Below, piece after piece: positions 39,479-48,292 of a stretch of 64,000 nucleotides of DNA. The position numbers and the translations under genes are program-made. Source of the stretch: Methylococcales bacterium (lineage in GTDB: Bacteria; Pseudomonadota; Gammaproteobacteria; Methylococcales; Methylomonadaceae). The notes beneath the pieces are model-generated. The model ran no database searches. It saw only the letters and a list, made by a program, of their open reading frames with translations, and had not been told where the DNA came from. The stretch is from positions 1 to 64,000 of the forward strand of contig JAQURG010000001.1 in the NCBI GenBank assembly GCA_028715725.1, given 5' to 3'. Each line of letters starts with the position of its first letter. The first letter of the stretch is position 1.

Positions 39479-39979
39479 AGATTGCCGCGTTTGGATTTCA
39501 CTCCTTCATGACCGAAGCAACAAGCTCTTGCCGGATGCAGATAAGCCAATCTAAAAGTCTGTAGTATTAGACTCGCGCGAACTAACCGGTCCGCGCCAGA
39601 TTTTTCGGCGCCCACCCTGCTGTGCTTACGCCGAATGCTTTTTCTTTGCAGCGATAATCAGTGACTATTCCTTTAAGTACTGAGTTTTGAATACATTGAC
39701 TCGTCAGAGTAATAGAAATGTCTCCCTTTATCCTCAAACAAGATCAGCCACCAGCTCACTTATCGAACGGCTATTAATCATTATTTCTGTCTGTTTATCC
39801 AGCGACATAGTCTGATGCTGGACTGCTGATTTTTCAGCATTCCAGCTCAGGTCTTGCAGAAAGAGGCATGGAAATCGCGCCGTTTAAATCCAGCCATCAC
39901 TTTATTTTTTTATATTTATCAGTTGATTGAACCATGTTTCAGACTAATTATGACGACTCCATGACTACTGTACGGGTAT
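39479..39979 (+). promoter_or_regulatory. Intergenic region with a 13-bp inverted repeat; candidate activator site
   Basis: No gene was seen. At 39817-39846 GCTGGACTGCTGA, loop TTTT, TCAGCATTCCAGC pairs at 12 of 13 positions. Its core is TGCTGA-N4-TCAGCA (39824-39839). There is no T-run on either strand, so it is not a terminator. It lies 141 bases upstream of the sigma-54 promoter at 39980, where an enhancer-binding protein site is expected, and shares its half-sites with the repeats at 36018 and 50482. Confidence 0.6.
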
Positions 39980-39995
39980 TGGCACAATAGCTGCT
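39980..39995 (+). promoter_or_regulatory. Sigma-54 (-24/-12) promoter of the rhodanese-DUF1549-DUF1501 operon
   Basis: TGGCACAATAGCTGCT: the -24 element TGGCAC is perfect, the -12 element CTGCT has one mismatch, and GG to GC distance is 12. Predicted start is near 40006, 57 bases before the first gene. Confidence 0.7.
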
Positions 39996-40062
39996 GTACT
40001 TCAGGAGAATATCGTAATTACGCGCCTTCCATGCGCTTTAATCATTAATCGAGAGAATAACT

Positions 40063-40539
40063 ATGAAAAAACCTTCGAAACTGCTGCTGTTATTGATTCT
40101 TGCGGCTTCTGCCGCCTTCGGAACAGTTGCTGAAAGCGCTCAAAAGCCGAATGCGCCGATTGCCGCAAAACAAGCTTATATCCCAAAATCTCCACAAATT
40201 CACCGTGCCGAACTGGATGCCCTGCTGGCAAAGCCCGATGAATTGCTGGTTATAGATTTGCGGCGTCCGGATGAAGTCGGCTCAATCGGGGGGTTTCCTG
40301 TCTACCTGAATATTCAGGCCGATCAACTCGAAAAAAGCCTGGATTATATCCCCAAAGAAAGAACTATTGTCACGGTATCGAACCATGCCGGACGTTCCGG
40401 CAAAGCGGCTGATCTGTTAGCTGACAAGGGCTTCAAGGTCGCCGGTTTCGTTGGCGCGCAATACTATGAACAAGAGGGCGGCAAGCTTATCAAAATCGCG
40501 AAAAGCAAATCTAGGGCAACAGAAAACCACAAGCACTAA
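40063..40539 (+). CDS. Exported rhodanese-like protein lacking the catalytic cysteine
   Basis: This encodes 158 residues with a Sec signal (LLLLLILAASAAFGTVAESA). The single rhodanese fold shows LLVIDLRRPDEVGSIGGFPV and, in the place of the active-site loop, VTVSNHAGRSGKAADLLADK. Active enzymes have Cys at the start of this loop (CRSGxRS-like); here Asn-His-Ala-Gly stands instead and the whole protein contains no cysteine. It can therefore not form a persulfide. A binding or scaffold role in the periplasm is more likely. It is first in the operon with the two DUF proteins. Confidence 0.85.
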   Translation: MKKPSKLLLLLILAASAAFGTVAESAQKPNAPIAAKQAYIPKSPQIHRAELDALLAKPDELLVIDLRRPDEVGSIGGFPVYLNIQADQLEKSLDYIPKERTIVTVSNHAGRSGKAADLLADKGFKVAGFVGAQYYEQEGGKLIKIAKSKSRATENHKH

Positions 40540-40584
40540 TTTTGATAAGCAGGTCTCGAGCGCTTTAATTTTTGGAGTATATCA

Positions 40585-43101
40585 ATGAAAAGAAAAAAAC
40601 TTTACCTCGCAGTTATGTGGGCTCTCGCCGGTATGATAGCGGGCGAAGCCGGATCTGCTGTAGATTTATTCAATAATCCGGTGAGTGCAATAGGCGCAAC
40701 AAAACAGCCGGATCTGTTCAACGGTCCGGTCGCTGTAGTAGGCGCACCCTCAGCAGCTTCAACGGCGAATAGCAAGCCGGCGTCTGCGCCTGAAGTAAAA
40801 GTCCCCGAAACGCCACAGGCGGCGCAAACCGGACAATCTGCATCTATAGCAGGGAATGTTAAACCGGTAGCGGCTGAGGCTGAAGCGCCGAAAGTTGTCA
40901 AATCAAAACTCTGGTCATACCAGCCGGTGAAAGCTCCGGAGCAACCGGTCGTCAACAATAAAGCCTGGGTGCGCACACCAATTGATGCGTTCGTGCTGGC
41001 GCCTTTGGAAGCCAAGGGTCTTACTCCTTCGCCTGACGCTGATCGCGCGGCCTTTATACGCCGTATAACCCTGGACGCCTGGGGCGTTATTCCCACACCT
41101 GAGGAAGTCGCAGCCTTTGTAAACGACACCTCCCCGAATGCCTACGAGAAACTTGCGGATCGCCTGCTGGCGTCTACCAAATATGGAGAACGTCAGGCCC
41201 GCCATTGGCTGGATTTGGCCCGATACGCGGATAGCACGGGCTTTCAGAATGACAATACACGGCCTAATTTCTGGCGCTACCGTGAATATGTCATCAATGC
41301 TTTTAATCACGATAAACCTTACTCTCAATTCATTAAGGAGCAGCTTGCAGGAGACGAAATTTTACCGGATAAACAGGAAGGATTGATAGCGACCGGCTTT
41401 TTGGCGGGCTTTCCTGACAATAGCAACTCCCGGGATCTGGTTCAACGGAAATACCAGATCACGACTGATATGACCGATACCGTGGGCAAGGTCATGTTAG
41501 GCCAGACTGTAGAGTGCGCACGTTGCCACAATCACAAATTCGACAAGATCAGCCAGAAAGATTATTTCTCGCTCCAGTCATTTTTTGCGAATGTAAACGC
41601 AGTTGACAATATCCCGGCTATCAAAGGGGAATTGGAGCGTAAATACGAGAATCAATATGCCAAATGGGAAGCAGCGACTAAAGAAATTCGTGACAAACAA
41701 AAAGCGATTCTCGATCCGTACCGGGAAAAGGCTCTTAAATATCATAAGGAGCGTTACCTGACTGACAGCAGAGAGGCCATTTTCAAACCCAAAAATGATT
41801 GGACTGCGCATGACCGCTGGGTTAATCATCGCCTTGCCAATGTCACCGACGAGGCTTCTTTGGCGAGCTATCTGCGTGATGCCTCTGACGACAAGGATAA
41901 TAAAGACTACAGCACAGAAATCGCTCTAAAGGCCAATCAATACAAGGAACTGGCGGATGAACTGAAAAAGTTCGATGACCTCAAACCGACCGCCGGCGTT
42001 CCCACTATTTCAGGCGTCAGCGAGTTAGGTCATCCTGATGCGCCGCCGACTTATGTATTTTTCGGAGGCGATCATGAACGAAAACTTGAAGAAGTTCAGC
42101 CGGCATTCCCTGAGGCCATTACCGATGAAAAACCTGTCATTAAACCAACCCAGTTTTCTTCCGGACGCAGAACGGCTCTGGCAAACTGGATAGCCAGCGA
42201 TAGCAACCCGCTGACAGCAAGAGTATTCGTTAACCGTGTATGGCAGCAATATTTCGGCCGCGGCATCGTTGAAACCGTCAGTGATTTCGGCAAGGCCGGC
42301 CAAAAACCTGCCAATCCTGAACTGCTGGACTACCTGGCTTCCAGGTTCATCAAGGAAGGCTGGAGTGTCAAAAAACTGCATCGTGAAATATTGTTGTCCA
42401 GCGTATACCGTCAGTCATCTGATTTCCGCCAGGATGTTGCCCAGGCTGACGCTGAAAACAAGCTGTTGGCTGTATTTCCACGCAAACGTCTGGAAGCTGA
42501 AGAAATACGCGACTCCCTGCTTGTCGCCTCAGGAAAACTGGAAGACAAAGTCGGCGGCCCCAGCGTATACCCGCCAATACCGGCAAATTTAGGCGCAACG
42601 CCTGCTCAATGGAAGGTATCCAAGGATAAGAAGGATCAAAACCGCCGCAGCTTGTACATCTTTACCCGGCGCAGCCTTCCCTATCCGTTGCTGGAAACGT
42701 TTGACATGGCTACTGCACAGGAAGCCCATAGCAAGCGTGATGTAACCACGACTCCTTTGCAATCGCTCACCCTGTTCAACAGTGACATTGTCTTCGGATG
42801 GTCACAGGCTTTGGCCGGAAGAGTTATTAACGAAGCGGGTAATGATGAGTCTGCTCAATTGGATCGGCTTTATCAGATATTGTTTGCCCGTAAAGCGACC
42901 GATTCTGAAAAAGAGACTTTACAAAAGTTCTTGAATAATCATGAAAAAATCGTCAGAGAAAAAACATCAGAAGGTAAATTTGCAGTCAGCATTCCTACCG
43001 GTTTGAAAGAAGATCAAAAGTTGGATCCTATCCGTGCCGCAGCTTTTGTTGATCTGGTGCACACGGTTGCGAATTCAAACGAGTTCATATACCGGTTCTG
43101 A
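40585..43101 (+). CDS. Exported DUF1549/DUF1553 protein with a c-type haem motif
   Basis: This encodes 838 residues. The signal peptide is followed by a 16-residue near-repeat (DLFNNPVSAIGATKQP at 27-42, DLFNGPVAVVGAPSAA at 43-58) and an Ala/Pro/Val-rich linker. Then comes DUF1549 (PIDAFVLAPLEAKGLTPSPD, ARHWLDLARYADSTGFQNDN) with CARCHNHKFD at 311-320, a CxxCH haem c site. The C-terminal half is DUF1553 (ALANWIASDSNPLTARVFVN, then VWQQYFGRGIVETVSDFG). These proteins are abundant in Planctomycetes, where they pair with DUF1501 partners as here. Function not established; a role on extracellular polymers is often proposed. AGTATATCA precedes the ATG, so the ribosome-binding site is weak. Confidence 0.9.
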   Translation: MKRKKLYLAVMWALAGMIAGEAGSAVDLFNNPVSAIGATKQPDLFNGPVAVVGAPSAASTANSKPASAPEVKVPETPQAAQTGQSASIAGNVKPVAAEAEAPKVVKSKLWSYQPVKAPEQPVVNNKAWVRTPIDAFVLAPLEAKGLTPSPDADRAAFIRRITLDAWGVIPTPEEVAAFVNDTSPNAYEKLADRLLASTKYGERQARHWLDLARYADSTGFQNDNTRPNFWRYREYVINAFNHDKPYSQFIKEQLAGDEILPDKQEGLIATGFLAGFPDNSNSRDLVQRKYQITTDMTDTVGKVMLGQTVECARCHNHKFDKISQKDYFSLQSFFANVNAVDNIPAIKGELERKYENQYAKWEAATKEIRDKQKAILDPYREKALKYHKERYLTDSREAIFKPKNDWTAHDRWVNHRLANVTDEASLASYLRDASDDKDNKDYSTEIALKANQYKELADELKKFDDLKPTAGVPTISGVSELGHPDAPPTYVFFGGDHERKLEEVQPAFPEAITDEKPVIKPTQFSSGRRTALANWIASDSNPLTARVFVNRVWQQYFGRGIVETVSDFGKAGQKPANPELLDYLASRFIKEGWSVKKLHREILLSSVYRQSSDFRQDVAQADAENKLLAVFPRKRLEAEEIRDSLLVASGKLEDKVGGPSVYPPIPANLGATPAQWKVSKDKKDQNRRSLYIFTRRSLPYPLLETFDMATAQEAHSKRDVTTTPLQSLTLFNSDIVFGWSQALAGRVINEAGNDESAQLDRLYQILFARKATDSEKETLQKFLNNHEKIVREKTSEGKFAVSIPTGLKEDQKLDPIRAAAFVDLVHTVANSNEFIYRF

Positions 43102-43136
43102 TAATACACATCAATTTTTAATAGGAAAAATGCATC

Positions 43137-44582
43137 ATGAACAATAAATCGCGTAGAGACTTTTTACTTAAGTCAGGATACGGCATAGGCGCACTTGCGC
43201 TGAATGGTCTATTGCCCGGCGGCGGATTTATGTCGGCGGCGTTCGCCGCCGATCTGGCAGATCCGCTGGCCCCGAAACAGCCGCACTTCCCGGCTAAAGT
43301 CAAGTCCGTCATCTGGCTGCATATGGACGGCGCTCCCAGTACCATAGACTTGTACGATTACAAACCTGAGTTGATAAAAAGGGCCGGGCAAGAGGTTCCC
43401 GCCTCTTTCCTGAAAGGCATCAAGACGAGTACTCAGGGCGGAGTCGGCAAATTATTCGCTTCCAACAGAACCTGGAAACAACATGGCGAAAGCGGAGCAT
43501 GGTTTTCCGATCTGGTTCCGAATATCGCCCAGCATGCCGACAAACTCGCCTTTATCAAGTCAAGTGTGACCGTGGGCGCGACTCACGATATTTCAATCCT
43601 GAAACTGAACACCGGCGGCTTGAATCCCGGCCGTCCGTCTTTGGGCGCCTGGATACATTATGCGCTGGGTACAGCCAACCCTGATTTGCCTGCGTATGTT
43701 GTGCTTTACAATGGCAAAAGGGAACCCACCGGCGGCTCCATCAACTGGAGCTCCGGTTTCCTTCCAGCCGTGTATCAAGGCACGGCTTTCCGTCCAGGCA
43801 GTTCTCCAATCCTTTACCTGGACCGGCCTGAGACCGTCACTGTGGCGCAGCAAGGCGAAAATCTCGGTTTACTGAAACTGCTGAATGAACAGAAAGATGC
43901 CGCCTATCCGGGTGATAGCGAACTCCAAGCTCGCGTCAGAGCTTACGAGTTGGCTGCGCGTATGCAAACCACAGCGCCGGAAGCGGTCGATTTAAGCAAG
44001 GAAACTGACGCGACCAAAGAGCTTTACGGTTTGAATGGCGAAGCCACCAAAGGCTACGGCACAAGCCTGTTACGGGCTCGCCGTCTGGTTGAGCGCGGCG
44101 TACGCTTTATTCAGGTTGTTTCCGGTCCGACTGATATAGGTGGGGACAGCAGAAACTGGGATGCGCACCAGGATCTTGAAGAAAATCATGGCGCTCATGC
44201 CAGAGCTGTCGACAAACCGATTGGAGCGTTGCTTGCCGATTTAAAAGATCGCGGCCTGCTGGATTCCACCCTGGTCGTGTGGACTTCGGAGTTTGGCCGA
44301 ACTTCTTATGGTCAAAGCGGCACCGGACGCGACCACAATCCCTGGGGCTATACCCAATGGCTGGCAGGGGGCGGCGTGAAAGCCGGTACAACCTATGGCT
44401 CTACGGATGAAATTGGCTTGCAGATAGCGGATAAAAGCCAGGCCGTCGATACCTATGATCTTCATGCAACGGTCCTCAACCAGCTGGGATTGGACCACTT
44501 GAAGCTGATCTATAAACATCAGGGCCGTTCCGAGCGTCCCACGGTTGTTTACGGAAAGGTTATCAAGGAGCTTATTGCATAG
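43137..44582 (+). CDS. Tat-exported DUF1501 protein
   Basis: This encodes 481 residues. The N-terminus MNNKSRRDFLLKSGYGIGAL is a twin-arginine signal. The DUF1501 domain belongs to the alkaline phosphatase/sulfatase-like superfamily: VKSVIWLHMDGAPSTIDLYD near the start, and late metal-ligand regions STLVVWTSEFGRTSYG and GTGRDHNPWGYTQWLAGGG. In Planctomycetes the family is encoded beside DUF1549/DUF1553 proteins exactly as here. It probably acts in the periplasm on an unknown ester or polymer. It is the last gene before a strong terminator. Confidence 0.9.
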   Translation: MNNKSRRDFLLKSGYGIGALALNGLLPGGGFMSAAFAADLADPLAPKQPHFPAKVKSVIWLHMDGAPSTIDLYDYKPELIKRAGQEVPASFLKGIKTSTQGGVGKLFASNRTWKQHGESGAWFSDLVPNIAQHADKLAFIKSSVTVGATHDISILKLNTGGLNPGRPSLGAWIHYALGTANPDLPAYVVLYNGKREPTGGSINWSSGFLPAVYQGTAFRPGSSPILYLDRPETVTVAQQGENLGLLKLLNEQKDAAYPGDSELQARVRAYELAARMQTTAPEAVDLSKETDATKELYGLNGEATKGYGTSLLRARRLVERGVRFIQVVSGPTDIGGDSRNWDAHQDLEENHGAHARAVDKPIGALLADLKDRGLLDSTLVVWTSEFGRTSYGQSGTGRDHNPWGYTQWLAGGGVKAGTTYGSTDEIGLQIADKSQAVDTYDLHATVLNQLGLDHLKLIYKHQGRSERPTVVYGKVIKELIA

Positions 44583-44599
44583 CAATAAATACGGACGAT

Positions 44600-44629
44600 T
44601 TCCCGGAAGCTTGTCTTCCGGGAATTTTT
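44600..44629 (+). terminator. Intrinsic terminator after the DUF1501 gene
   Basis: TTCCCGGAAG (44600-44609), loop CTTGT, CTTCCGGGAA (44615-44624), followed by TTTTT. A ten-pair stem, 18 bases after the stop codon. It separates the sigma-54 operon from the cytochrome/peroxiredoxin genes. Confidence 0.93.
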
Positions 44630-44796
44630 AAACCTTATATTTTAAAAAATCCAGAAACAGCGCTTTGGATCGCCAATCGATAAGGATAACAATTTATTAA
44701 CCTGGACATTAGCGGAGAACACCCCTTCCCCTGGAGAATATGCAGTTTCAAATGATTGTATGACAGGGCCGGAACACCTATTGAGGATCACAATAA

Positions 44797-45183
44797 ATGC
44801 ATAAGATGATTAACCTCTGCGGAGTTATTTTCGTGCTGGCAAGCGGTATCGTATTTGCCGAAGCCGAATTCGATTTCGAAGAGTTGATGGAGTCTATAGA
44901 CACAAACTCTCATAATTTGCAGGGCAATATTTCCACAAAAGATGCTAATGCAAGCGTCGCTCTTGCCAAAGAGATGCAAAGCCAGTTCAAGCTGGTCGAA
45001 GGTTTTTTTGAAAAGAGAGGCAACGCTGCCGATGCAGTAACCGACGCTAAAAAATACGAGGATATGGCCGCCGAAATCGTTAAATTTGTGGAAGCCAATG
45101 ATTTTGAGGCTGCCTCCAATAAAGCCATAGAAATATCCACCGCTTGCGATACCGCATGTCACGATACCTATAAACCGCTTTAA
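44797..45183 (+). CDS. Small exported c-type cytochrome-like protein with a CX3CH site
   Basis: This encodes 128 residues. A signal peptide (CGVIFVLASGIVFAEAE) is followed by a helical acidic protein. It ends in STACDTACHDTYKPL, which looks like the terminal haem site of a cytochrome c' or c'-like four-helix protein. The spacing is Cys-Asp-Thr-Ala-Cys-His, three residues between the cysteines instead of two. Either haem attachment is non-standard or the protein binds no covalent haem. The ATG follows AGGATCACAATAA. A peroxiredoxin and a di-haem cytochrome follow. Confidence 0.8.
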   Translation: MHKMINLCGVIFVLASGIVFAEAEFDFEELMESIDTNSHNLQGNISTKDANASVALAKEMQSQFKLVEGFFEKRGNAADAVTDAKKYEDMAAEIVKFVEANDFEAASNKAIEISTACDTACHDTYKPL

Positions 45184-45217
45184 AATTTTTAACCCCTTTT
45201 GTCTCAAGAGAACCACT

Positions 45218-45796
45218 ATGAAACTTTTACTACTCGGTTGCCTTTTGTCGAGCGCAATCACATTTCCCGCTTTTGCGGCACTGAAGGCAGGCGATAATGC
45301 TCCCGACTTCCAGACGCAAGCTTCCCAGGACGGCAAGGTATTCGATTATTCCTTGAAAGACGCTTTGCAAAAAGGCCCTGTTGTCGTCTATTTTTACCCG
45401 TCGGCTTATACCGGCGGCTGCAATATCCAAGCGCACACCTTTGCGGTCAATCATGACAAATTCGCCGCCGCCGGGACGACGATTATCGGCGTGTCTCTTG
45501 ACAACATAGACAGGCTTAACAAATTCTCGGCCGACCCTGAATATTGCGCGGGCAAAGTCGCGGTCGCTTCCGATACCAACGGCACTATCGCCAAATCCTA
45601 CGATTTGACGATCAGGGAAGCGGCGCCAGGCAAGAAGGATTCACGCGGCGAAGAAATTAATCATGGCTTTGCGGAACGCACCACTTTCATCGTGACGCCA
45701 GACGGCAAAATCGCAGCCACACTGGGCGGGCTCAAACCGGCTGAAAATGTGGCAAAGGCGCTGGAAACTGTTCAGCAGCTTGCAGCCTCGAAGTAG
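45218..45796 (+). CDS. Exported peroxiredoxin (AhpC/TSA, Bcp-like)
   Basis: This encodes 192 residues. The signal peptide MKLLLLGCLLSSAITFPAFA is followed by the peroxiredoxin fold: GDNAPDFQTQASQDGKVFDY, then YPSAYTGGCNIQAHTF. In the latter, Pro, Thr and the peroxidatic Cys are spaced as in PxxxTxxC. The catalytic Arg region is probably in GFAERTTFIVTPDGKIA. A second cysteine (EYCAGK) could resolve the disulfide. It probably removes peroxides in the periplasm with electrons from a thiol or cytochrome partner. AAGAGAACCACT precedes the ATG. Confidence 0.9.
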   Translation: MKLLLLGCLLSSAITFPAFAALKAGDNAPDFQTQASQDGKVFDYSLKDALQKGPVVVYFYPSAYTGGCNIQAHTFAVNHDKFAAAGTTIIGVSLDNIDRLNKFSADPEYCAGKVAVASDTNGTIAKSYDLTIREAAPGKKDSRGEEINHGFAERTTFIVTPDGKIAATLGGLKPAENVAKALETVQQLAASK

Positions 45797-45799
45797 GCT

Positions 45800-46549
45800 A
45801 TGAGGCTGTCGTGCTTTGTATCGCTGTTAAATGTCGAACCGGTTTCCATGCTATCGTCCTTCCGAAGGCGACACAAGCAGCTGCTCCAAAAACGCTGGAA
45901 GAAAAATGCCTTTTTTGCCATCGGTACCTTCGCTCTCTTCGCTTCGGTCAAGAGTATGGCCGCCGGAAATGAGGCGGAGATTACTGCGCAACGCCTCGGC
46001 AGCGGCAATCCCGTCGCCGGGAAAGAGAAGTCCGAAATCGGACGCTGCCAGGAATGCCATGGCGCTGACGGCATCAGCAGCGATGCCAGGATTCCCAATC
46101 ATGCCGGACAATATGCCAATTACCTGGTCAAGCAGTTGAGCAATTTCCAATCCGGAGAACGTAGCCACGAGGTCATGACTATCATGTCTGAAGACCTTAG
46201 CCCTACTGACATGGCGGATATTGCCGCCTATTTCGCCAGCCAGAAAACCATGCAAGGTGAAGCTGCCGGAGATAATCGGCTGGCAGGTAATTTGTTCGCG
46301 AACGGCGATCAGGCAAGGGGCATTTCGTCCTGTGCCAGTTGCCACGGCAAAAACGGCAAGGGCAATATTGCCGCCAATGTGGCTTACCCGGTCATCGGCG
46401 GCCAGCGCAGGGTTTACTTGCGCTCGCAACTGATCAATTGGAAGCTGGGCGACCGTAGAAACAGCCCTGACGGCGTCATGAATAAAGTTGCTCAATCGCT
46501 GAGCGATGATGAAATCGAGGACTTGGCTGATTATATTTCCGGGCTTTAG
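45800..46549 (+). CDS. Di-haem cytochrome c, c4-like
   Basis: This encodes 249 residues from the ATG at 45800; an ATG at 45848 is also possible. A long basic start precedes one hydrophobic signal or anchor (NAFFAIGTFALFASVKSMAA). Two homologous class I domains follow, with haem sites CQECHGADG and CASCHGKNGKG and their distal methionines in VMTIMSEDLSPTDMADIAAY and SPDGVMNKVAQSLSDDEIED. It likely carries electrons in the periplasm. It follows the peroxiredoxin by 3 bases and precedes the PepSY gene by 69. Confidence 0.88.
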   Translation: MRLSCFVSLLNVEPVSMLSSFRRRHKQLLQKRWKKNAFFAIGTFALFASVKSMAAGNEAEITAQRLGSGNPVAGKEKSEIGRCQECHGADGISSDARIPNHAGQYANYLVKQLSNFQSGERSHEVMTIMSEDLSPTDMADIAAYFASQKTMQGEAAGDNRLAGNLFANGDQARGISSCASCHGKNGKGNIAANVAYPVIGGQRRVYLRSQLINWKLGDRRNSPDGVMNKVAQSLSDDEIEDLADYISGL

Positions 46550-46618
46550 TCAAGCAATACAAATTCAGCGTTATTTCCAGTTAATTATTTCCTCACTATA
46601 TTTTTCAAGAGGACAACA

Positions 46619-48292
46619 ATGAAGTCTCTGAATCGGCTGTTATATCAAGTCCATCGCTGGGTAGGCGTCGTGCTTGGCTTATTCATGTTTTTCTGGTTCT
46701 TTACCGGTTTGGTGATTATGTATTCCACACAGACCACACAAAATCGCAGTCAGCAGCTCGCTCACGCCGAAACGCTGGCGCCCGAAGTCGGCTGGCTGAG
46801 CCTGGGTGCGGCCTGGAATATAAGCGCTGAACAACGCAAGGCGGCAGGTAGCCGTAATTTCGGGCGTGTTGAAGCTGTTGCGGGGCGGAATGGAGGCGCC
46901 GAAAGCCAAGCCGGCAACGGTGAGGATATTGCAGCGGCTGCCGGCATCGTTGATGCCCGACTCGTGCGTAGTGCCGGCGAGCCGGTATGGCTGGTAGAGG
47001 ATACTCAGGGGCAGCGTTTCGCCTTGTCTGCAATCGACGGTTCAATCCGTGAAACCAAGCCGGATCAGGCCGTGAAAATTGCAGAAAACTGGTATGACGC
47101 TAACGACAGCAGAAGCTTTATAACGGCCAGTTATATCGAGACCGTTGAGAACCCGATTATACTGCGCAATCAGGACGCCTTGAGCCCCTTCCATCGCATA
47201 GCGGTCAATGACGGCGATGAGCTGCTTATCTCTGCGCGTACCGGTGAAGTATTACACGCCTCAACGCGACTTGATCGGGCTTTCTATTGGGCGGGCAACT
47301 GGCTGCATTTATTAAAACCTTTGGAATCTTTAGGATGGGGCAAAATCCGTAACGATGTCCAGCTATGGCTCGGCTTGTTCGCAACCCTGGCGACATTGAC
47401 CGGGCTGATTATCGGCTGGCTGCGCTGGCGGCCCGGCTTTGTAGGAAAATCCACCTACTCCCAGGGCCGAACCCAGCCTTACCGCGAATTCTGGTTTAAA
47501 TGGCATTTCTGGAGCGGTTTGATTGGAGGGACCGTGGTGCTTTTTTGGGCGCTCAGCGGTTTTCTTGACACCAATCCCGGAAAAATATTCTCGCAAGCCA
47601 ATCCCGGCCGGCAGGAGGTGAACCGATATTTGGGGAACGAAACTCCTCAGGTAATGCTCGATTGGCAACCGGTTCTGCCGGTCCTGCTGGCTGCGGCTGT
47701 CGATGGCGCCGATATTGTTGAACTTGGCTGGCGGCATCTGGGCAATGATGCGGTGCTGTTGGCTCATACCCGTGACAGACGGCGTTTGCCGCAAACTCCG
47801 GAGGTCACAGCTCAGCAGCAGTTCAATAATAGTACGCTGCTGGCTGCCGTAGAGCGCTTGGCGGGTAAGAGCAAAGTGGAATCTCATGAAGTTCTGACTG
47901 AATACGATAGCTACTATTACCCCAGACACCATCAAAGCCGGGTGGAAAAACCGCTGCCGGTAGTATTGGTAAAAATGGCCGATGATACCGGGACCTGTTT
48001 CTATCTGGACCCGCAAGACGGAAAACTGATTGCCAAACTGGACAGGAGTGGACGGATCTTGCGCTGGTTATACTCTGGATTACATCACTGGGATTTCGGT
48101 TGGCTTTATTATCGGCCTATTTGGGATGTCTGGATGCTGACCTGGATATTGTTAGGACTGGTACTTGGCGCGAGTTCCCTGGTGGTCGGATGGCGGCGTC
48201 TAAAACAAACCTTACTTCCTAAAAAAATGCCACGTATTAAAAAACCGGCTGTACGAAAATCTTCGGCCGCTACAAGCCATCGCTATTTATAA
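46619..48292 (+). CDS. PepSY-domain membrane protein (PiuB/iron-reductase-like)
   Basis: This encodes 557 residues with four membrane helices: LLYQVHRWVGVVLGLFMFFW at the N-terminus, WLGLFATLATLTGLIIGWLR, WKWHF-like WSGLIGGTVVLFWALSGFL, and a last one at VWMLTWILLGLVLGASSLVV. The periplasmic loops contain PepSY repeats (AVKIAENWYDANDSRSFITA). Conserved histidines at helix ends (VHRW, LHLL, KWHFW, LHHWDF) fit haem binding. Such proteins are often ferric-siderophore or quinone-linked reductases and are common near TonB receptors. AAGAGGACAACA precedes the ATG. Confidence 0.88.
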   Translation: MKSLNRLLYQVHRWVGVVLGLFMFFWFFTGLVIMYSTQTTQNRSQQLAHAETLAPEVGWLSLGAAWNISAEQRKAAGSRNFGRVEAVAGRNGGAESQAGNGEDIAAAAGIVDARLVRSAGEPVWLVEDTQGQRFALSAIDGSIRETKPDQAVKIAENWYDANDSRSFITASYIETVENPIILRNQDALSPFHRIAVNDGDELLISARTGEVLHASTRLDRAFYWAGNWLHLLKPLESLGWGKIRNDVQLWLGLFATLATLTGLIIGWLRWRPGFVGKSTYSQGRTQPYREFWFKWHFWSGLIGGTVVLFWALSGFLDTNPGKIFSQANPGRQEVNRYLGNETPQVMLDWQPVLPVLLAAAVDGADIVELGWRHLGNDAVLLAHTRDRRRLPQTPEVTAQQQFNNSTLLAAVERLAGKSKVESHEVLTEYDSYYYPRHHQSRVEKPLPVVLVKMADDTGTCFYLDPQDGKLIAKLDRSGRILRWLYSGLHHWDFGWLYYRPIWDVWMLTWILLGLVLGASSLVVGWRRLKQTLLPKKMPRIKKPAVRKSSAATSHRYL

